From contig VAXY01000135.1 of NCBI GenBank assembly GCA_005885085.1, forward strand, positions 455 to 6,132: a stretch of 5,678 nucleotides of DNA. The letters run 5' to 3'. Every line of letters starts with the position of its first letter. Within the stretch, counting starts at the first letter, position 1. The translations under genes were made by a program, and so were the position numbers. Shown in pieces: positions 5,369-5,678 of the stretch. This stretch comes from Actinomycetota bacterium (GTDB lineage Bacteria; Actinomycetota; Thermoleophilia; Gaiellales; Gaiellaceae). The notes below the pieces were generated by a model that was not told the origin of the DNA, ran no database searches, and saw only the letters and a list, made by a program, of their open reading frames with translations.

Positions 5369-5678
5369 GTGACGACTGTCGACGCCCCCGTCTCGCATCT
5401 CCGCGAGAACCCATTCGAGATCGCGCGCGAGCAGCTGCACCGTGTCGCGAAGGTCTTCGCGATCAATCCGAATCTCGTGAACGTCCTTCAGGAGTGCAAG
5501 AAGGCGGTGTCCGTCTCGGTCCCCGTGGCGATGGACGACGGGTCGACCCAGGTCTTCCAGGGGTACCGCGTCACGCACAACGTCGCGCGCGGGCCGTCGA
5601 AGGGTGGCATCCGCTATCACCCCGACGTCACCCTCGACGAAGTGAAGGCGCTCGCGATGTGGATGACCTGGAAGTGCG
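5369..5678 (+). CDS. gdhA: Glutamate dehydrogenase (Glu/Leu/Phe/Val dehydrogenase family), N-terminal part
   Basis: The first 103 codons of a gene that runs off the right edge. The enzyme interconverts glutamate and 2-oxoglutarate plus ammonia with NAD(P)H, linking nitrogen assimilation to the TCA cycle in the cytoplasm. The visible part is the N-terminal dimerisation/substrate domain. It contains a VSVPVAMDDG strand pair, GYRVTHNVARGPSKGGIRYH with Lys78, then VTLDEVKALAMWMTWKC with Lys102. These match the two substrate-binding lysine motifs of hexameric glutamate dehydrogenases. The catalytic Lys, in the GGAKGG-type motif, should follow immediately outside the window. The long N-terminus and the RGPSKGGIRYH wording favour glutamate over leucine or phenylalanine dehydrogenase. 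GTG 5369 is set by the strong AAGGAG site. Cofactor preference cannot be read from this part; the gene symbol is by family only. Confidence 0.9.
   Translation, partial: MTTVDAPVSHLRENPFEIAREQLHRVAKVFAINPNLVNVLQECKKAVSVSVPVAMDDGSTQVFQGYRVTHNVARGPSKGGIRYHPDVTLDEVKALAMWMTWKC

Overview
This 5.68-kb window is very GC-rich and gene-dense, and every supported gene lies on the + strand. It looks like chromosomal DNA of a high-GC actinobacterium. The wording of the TsaD C-terminus and the gene order make me suspect a soil Thermoleophilia-type lineage (Gaiellales/Solirubrobacterales); that is inference from memory, not from a search.

Layout. (1) Bases 1-189 are the last 62 codons of tsaB. (2) Bases 190-361 are a 172-base gap without a gene. 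It holds two perfect hairpins (216-240 and 307-328) separated by a GC-rich, partly palindromic stretch, and resembles a dispersed intergenic repeat and/or a terminator. (3) rimI (362-850), an unrecognised seven-bladed beta-propeller gene (847-1797) and tsaD (1794-2762) follow with 4-base stop/start overlaps. (4) A large exported subtilisin-like protease (2740-5316) begins inside the 3' end of tsaD. (5) After a 52-base gap, a glutamate dehydrogenase gene starts at 5369 behind the only strong Shine-Dalgarno sequence in the window, and runs off the right edge.

How the genes work together. TsaB and TsaD are partners in making the universal tRNA modification t6A37. RimI is an N-alpha-acetyltransferase commonly encoded beside them, so 1-2762 is a recognisable tsaB-rimI-tsaD cluster. 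The unusual part is the propeller gene wedged between rimI and tsaD. It is fused to both neighbours by overlapping stop/start codons and shows no signal peptide, although proteins of this Ycf48/BNR-like type are often exported. The protease is tied to tsaD by a 23-base overlap and is therefore probably co-transcribed, though its substrate lies outside the cytoplasm. Glutamate dehydrogenase looks like an independent translation unit of central nitrogen metabolism.

I found no tRNA or rRNA gene, CRISPR array, transposase or phage gene. The best candidate for something undescribed is the propeller embedded in the t6A/RimI operon; the hairpin-rich spacer comes second.
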